64,000 bases of DNA. Origin: Membranipora membranacea (lineage: Eukaryota > Bryozoa > Gymnolaemata > Cheilostomatida > Membraniporidae). The notes under the pieces were generated by a model. That model saw only the letters and a list, made by a program, of their open reading frames with translations, was not told the DNA's origin and did not search any database. The stretch covers positions 20,832,001 through 20,896,000 of the forward strand of contig OU612068.1 in assembly GCA_914767715.1 (NCBI GenBank), in the 5' to 3' direction. A program made the translations under genes and the position numbers. Shown here piece by piece: positions 60,301 through 64,000 of the stretch (position 1 is the first letter of the stretch; each line of letters starts with the position of its first letter).

Positions 60301-63300
60301 AGACGGGTTGGATCAAAATTGGGAGTGTTGATAAGCATCTCACAATGCAATTTTCTTGAGTTCCTGCTAGCATCATATCAAGAATTACCTATATGAGATA
60401 ACCATGACATCCGATCAATATTGAATTGCTTTTTTCATTCAGATACGAGAAAGCACGATAATATCAAGATCAATATAGTTTTAACTATATCTTACAGGCA
60501 GTTTCTGGCAGCAATATCTCTATGGAGTAATCTTCTCTCGTCTAAATAACACAAAGCACTCGAAACCTGCATTCCAAAGTGTGTCAAGTCTCCTTTAGTG
60601 AAATTCTGTAATTAAAACACCATCATATACTGTTATCATTCCCTACTCTTAACTTGGATAGATATTTAAAAAATTATAATTATGATTTCCATGCCATTGT
60701 GGACCAGGAACAATTGAAGAAATTTAATCAAAAACAACATAACATTACATAACAGAACACAACTTTGACACTGAGCAACTGTATGTTTTTGGCACAGTAC
60801 AAAACTTTTCCACCCTCGAGCAGCAAATTTTAGCTAAAGTTTATTAGTTTATTAGTTATTAGTTCATTTGTTCGGCTATTGTTGGCTGAAGTGAGAGTCT
60901 GCTCCTTTAGAGTACCAACTAATAGTCAGCAAGAGGCACCATCTCATCCAGTAGACTTTTTGTTTGTTTGTAAGAAAACAGCAAAGGCAAAGGCTGAGGC
61001 TAGCAAGTGATATGTGATGTTCTATTTATGAGGATGTAACTAAAAAGGTTGAACTGTTTACTTGTACTTGATTCTTCTATGCTGCCTAGCAGTGCGCATA
61101 GTATTAGGCAGGGAGGTTCATGGTGAAAGCCCTAAGATTGTTTTATCTCTTGTTGTCTACATACTGACTTAATGGTCAGGTATATGTTTAGAAATTCTTT
61201 CATTACACTCGCTCAGGTCCGCTCTCTTTGAAGTCGAACACTACTCTTGTTGCTTGAATCATAAAACAAGTCAGACTAATTGCCAGCACAATCTGGATAA
61301 TTCAAAATACTTAGAAATCTACACAATGATCAGATGCAAAATCAACATTAATAACTAAGGTCAAGTAACACCCAAGTAACTTAAGTATATGTGGCATTAT
61401 GTGAGGTGTTTGTCTTGGTTACTGGTCAGTAACAAAATTTGATATGTAACTACATCATCTCACTTTTGTTAAATTCTCGAATTGAAAGCCGCAATCTACT
61501 CACCATACCGGGACGCCGGACAAGTGAGCATAAATCTCCAAGCGCCATATAGGGGAGGACAACTAATGGTCGATATTTCTCCGCCACCACAACACCAAGT
61601 GTACCTAGAATATTGGCATGCCTGAACCCATGAAGAAAACAGGCTTCATCTAAAAACCTCTTCAATTTATCTGCAGTAACATCTTCGTTGTCTAAAATGA
61701 TAAAAAGCTGTTTAAGTTTGATACATAGGAGTTTGGGGGCCGGAACAAGTCAACCTTGAAAGCTCCCCAAGTGGGACTTGAACAGAGACTTTGCGGCACC
61801 AATCGCTTGGCAGTGAATGCACAGGCAGTTATTGTACAAACAAAGCGGCTCGTGTAAACCCCACAGATTTTTGGCTTCACAAAGATTCATTCAGCATAAC
61901 CCTTACCTTTGATAGTTTTAACTGCAACAGTCTTCAGTCTGTTTCCATCTATATTCAGCTGTCCACGAAACACTTTGCCGAAATGACCTAAAAGACATAG
62001 TTACAAAGATTAAATCACATACTAAGATCACCTTCAGTGCAGCTTCTCCTCTCTGTCATTGTGTATCAAGTTACAACTAGGACTCTGATGATTGCCGCTG
62101 TCTTGTAAGTCTATATATAAACATCATTAAAACCAGTGAGAAAATATAAACAAAGTAGAATAGGAAAAAAAATTATCCATCGATTAGAAGTTATAAGAAC
62201 CATAGGGAGATAACTCCATTGATGAGGCAAATCAGCTGCCATAGTAAGACTGAAACAGGTACCAAAATTTAGGTCCGGGTTTTTCAGTTTTTGACTATCA
62301 AGCAGGACCAGGTTGGGCTGGACTTGGGTTGCCTTAGGGGCAAAGCGGGTTGGCTAAATAATAGTCATTGGTTATACAACTGATGAGATAAATTGGCCCT
62401 GGGTGAACAGGGATTTACAGAGCTAAAACATAGCCCTACATAGAGGACTACTAATAATAGTTATTTAACTTGGGCATCATTTTCAGCTAGTCCATCTGAT
62501 TCTTGTTGTCAATTTTGACCTAATCAATGAATTTGTTATGGGGGCAACAGGAAAAATATGGATCCACTCCCAAGGGTGCCTATAGATTTTTATAATAGTT
62601 GCTGTTATAGGTTTTTAAGTGAGCTTAATTAATTTACTAGCCTTTATTAGTTTTGTCCTTTTCAATGGCTGTGTATCCTAATGCACGAGTACTCTACAGA
62701 TTTCATGAACCTATCTTCACGCTTCCAATTAGTGGAAGATTTTAAAATAGAGCACTCTGCATTTTTCAAATGGTTTTTAATCATCTTTATCATAGAGGTT
62801 TGGCTACTAGATCAGTTGTACGTAATGAATCCGTCATTGCATATTTAGAGCAAACAGGCAATATACTATACAATGCGTGGATATAGCTCATCATCAGGAA
62901 GCTTGCTGTAAGATTTTTCATTCATAAGTGCATCACAAATACATATATATATATATATATAAACTTTTATTGCAAAAACCATCATCCGAAGATGTTCTCC
63001 CTGATGTGCAAAGGAACAAAAAAAAAACAATCAAACTAAAATCAAGGGAATAAAACACAATTTAATGAAAACAGATGTTGTGACAATGCAAATTTAAATG
63101 TACGTAGAGTAAATATACATAGCCTACCTTGTCCTATAGGAGAGGATTCAGAGTCTAAATGAAGCTTGGCAGGATCGATCAGCATTCCTTTTATGATTTC
63201 AGGTAGTACAACTAAGGCTGAAACAAACAGACATTATATATCAAAATAGAATATTGCAGTATGTGATTCAATTGGGGACCTAAAACTTTTAACTTTTAAA

Positions 63301-64000
63301 AACCTTCTTATGCATTGTAGTTCTATTTTGCAAACATAATGATCTTGTAACAGTAGTAGAATGATTATTGTATAGTTAGTATTGATGTTCTTTAAAAAAA
63401 CAATCATTTTTAAAAATAAAACATAGTCATGGATAAAAACAAACACAAATAAATGTTATAAAGCGCAAATACATCCAAAAGTCTAATTGTTTAGAAAATG
63501 AACAAATCATCAATGGTTTGGGAATTGAACATTTAGGAAATTTATACTGAGCAAGTTTTTTGGAAGGAGAAGACCAGTAGTACATACGTCCGTGTGGGAT
63601 ATGTGGAGGTTGAAGGCAGGGTGTCCTCAACTTTCTGAAGCTGAGAACAGCTATGACTACCATTATGACAGATATACCTATGATTATCACAGCTACTGCC
63701 CATCCTGGAAACAGTGTATCTAAAATAAAAGATATGATAGGCATTTAACATGGGAGACTGTTGTTGTGATAACTCACAGGTGATAGCCTGGCGCTGGCCA
63801 ATGCGTTGACTTTGATTTGTTGGATCAAGTGAGAGAGCCAATGACAATTCAAGTAAGTACAATATGACCTTGATATTGCCTACTCTGAGAAATGTGAGGT
63901 AATGCATAGACATGACAATGTAGTGATCTGAGTGGGGGTTGAACTTACAACTTTCGATTCAGTCCCTTTTGATATTTTTTTTCGGTTAGCTAATAGTGCA
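57325..64000 (-). CDS. RTK-C: receptor tyrosine kinase, 3' part (5' end beyond window)
   Basis: Exons in transcript order: 63949 to beyond 64000 (partial, tentative), 63778-63884, 63588-63719, 63128-63217, 61907-61987, 61504-61691, 60496-60605, 59931-60093, 58706-58842, 58367-58512, 57796-57963 and 57325-57428 (stop at 57325-57327). Phases agree from 63778 onward. Exon order and most lengths equal those of RTK-A; the N-lobe exon is one codon longer and the C-lobe exon three codons shorter. The transmembrane helix is in 63588-63719. The kinase has GHFGKVFRGQ, TVAVKTIK, HRDIAARN, ADFGMSKDIYSADYY, KWMAIESL and SFGVLMWELF, so it should be catalytically competent. The tail keeps HYEVP, DYVRQ, NYLSI and DYIDI but not the YIDM of RTK-A. 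The ectodomain lies to the right of the window. Confidence 0.88.
57970..58330. repeat. AATTTATAATACAC array in RTK-C intron
   Basis: The same two-part array as in RTK-B: ATTTATAATACACA-like units, then CACATGACAAGCAA and GACACACGACAC units. It lies between the C-lobe and tail exons. Confidence 0.85.
59388..59885. mobile_element. ~0.5 kb foldback element in RTK-C intron
   Basis: The left arm (about 59388-59560) and the right arm (about 59715-59885) are inverted copies. GATAGTTTTCTGAGCTC faces GAGCTCAGAAAACTGTC, and internal blocks such as TTGTCCTCTCTCC and AACCGCTTAT also match. The arms are about 165-175 bp with scattered mismatches and the loop is about 150 bp. No clear target-site duplication was seen. 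It could be a foldback or MITE element, or an inverted duplication. Confidence 0.75.
61733..61830 (-). mobile_element. tRNA-derived SINE family 1, truncated copy
   Basis: On the minus strand it carries CACTGCCAAGCGATTGGTGC, TTCAAGTCCC and GAGCTTTCAAGGTTGAC, matching the SINE at 15107-15330 from the middle of the head to the body. The box-A end is missing. It lies in the RTK-C intron between exons 61907-61987 and 61504-61691. Confidence 0.75.
62383..63057 (+). repeat. Dispersed ~0.68 kb repeat, copy 2
   Basis: This is a close copy of 33416-34094 in the same orientation, with a few substitutions and short deletions. It lies in the RTK-C intron between exons 63128-63217 and 61907-61987. Unlike copy 1, it is not followed by RT sequence. 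Confidence 0.85.

Overview
The window is eukaryotic, invertebrate-type nuclear DNA. It is AT-rich, with many short spliced exons (GT-AG introns of about 60 bp to 1.3 kb), simple-sequence tracts, SINEs, LINEs and DNA transposons. A lysyl-oxidase-like gene with an SRCR domain, receptor tyrosine kinases (RTKs) with unusual ectodomains and a nucleotidyltransferase-TPR protein suggest an early-branching marine animal. A sponge is my best guess, by inference only; no rRNA or mitochondrial marker is present.

Layout. (1) 584-3923 (+): the 3' part of a nucleotidyltransferase-fold/TPR gene. A 54-bp MITE with a perfect 9-bp target-site duplication (TSD) lies in its 3' UTR. (2) 7339-11737 (-): a LOXL gene (SRCR plus lysyl oxidase) with one unresolved 1-nt phase conflict. 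(3) 12400-13150 (-): a 5'-truncated LINE. (4) 13340-23645: a ~10.3 kb Mutator-like (MULE) transposon with terminal inverted repeats, a 9-bp TSD, a TATA/Inr promoter, small 5' exons, an OTU cysteine-protease domain and a transposase region broken by frameshifts. A tRNA-derived SINE is nested inside. (5) 24420-28140 (-): a nearly complete CR1/Jockey-type LINE with a PHD finger in ORF1 and endonuclease plus RT in ORF2, each ORF broken by one in-frame stop. (6) 29440-33396 (+): a DUF229 (alkaline-phosphatase/sulfatase-like) gene carrying two lesions. (7) 33416-34372: a dispersed repeat next to an RT fragment.

(8) 34918-64000 (-): a tandem RTK cluster. RTK-A is complete: 24 exons from signal peptide to stop, every junction in phase, about 1193 aa, with NHL repeats, a Sushi domain, IPT/TIG domains, a transmembrane helix, a tyrosine kinase domain and a tyrosine-rich tail. 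RTK-B (49352-53498) is a decayed copy lacking the membrane-spanning and N-lobe part. RTK-C (57325 to beyond 64000) has an intact kinase half and its ectodomain continues past the window. A fourth kinase exon remnant lies at 56530-56700. The cluster contains a family of very small TAGCCTG-ended MITEs, a 0.5-kb foldback element, SINE copies and a second copy of the 33.4-kb repeat.

RTK-A and RTK-C look like membrane receptors that signal through phosphotyrosines in their tails; LOXL is probably a secreted matrix-crosslinking oxidase. The functions given follow from domain families. All gene models were made by hand splicing, without transcripts.
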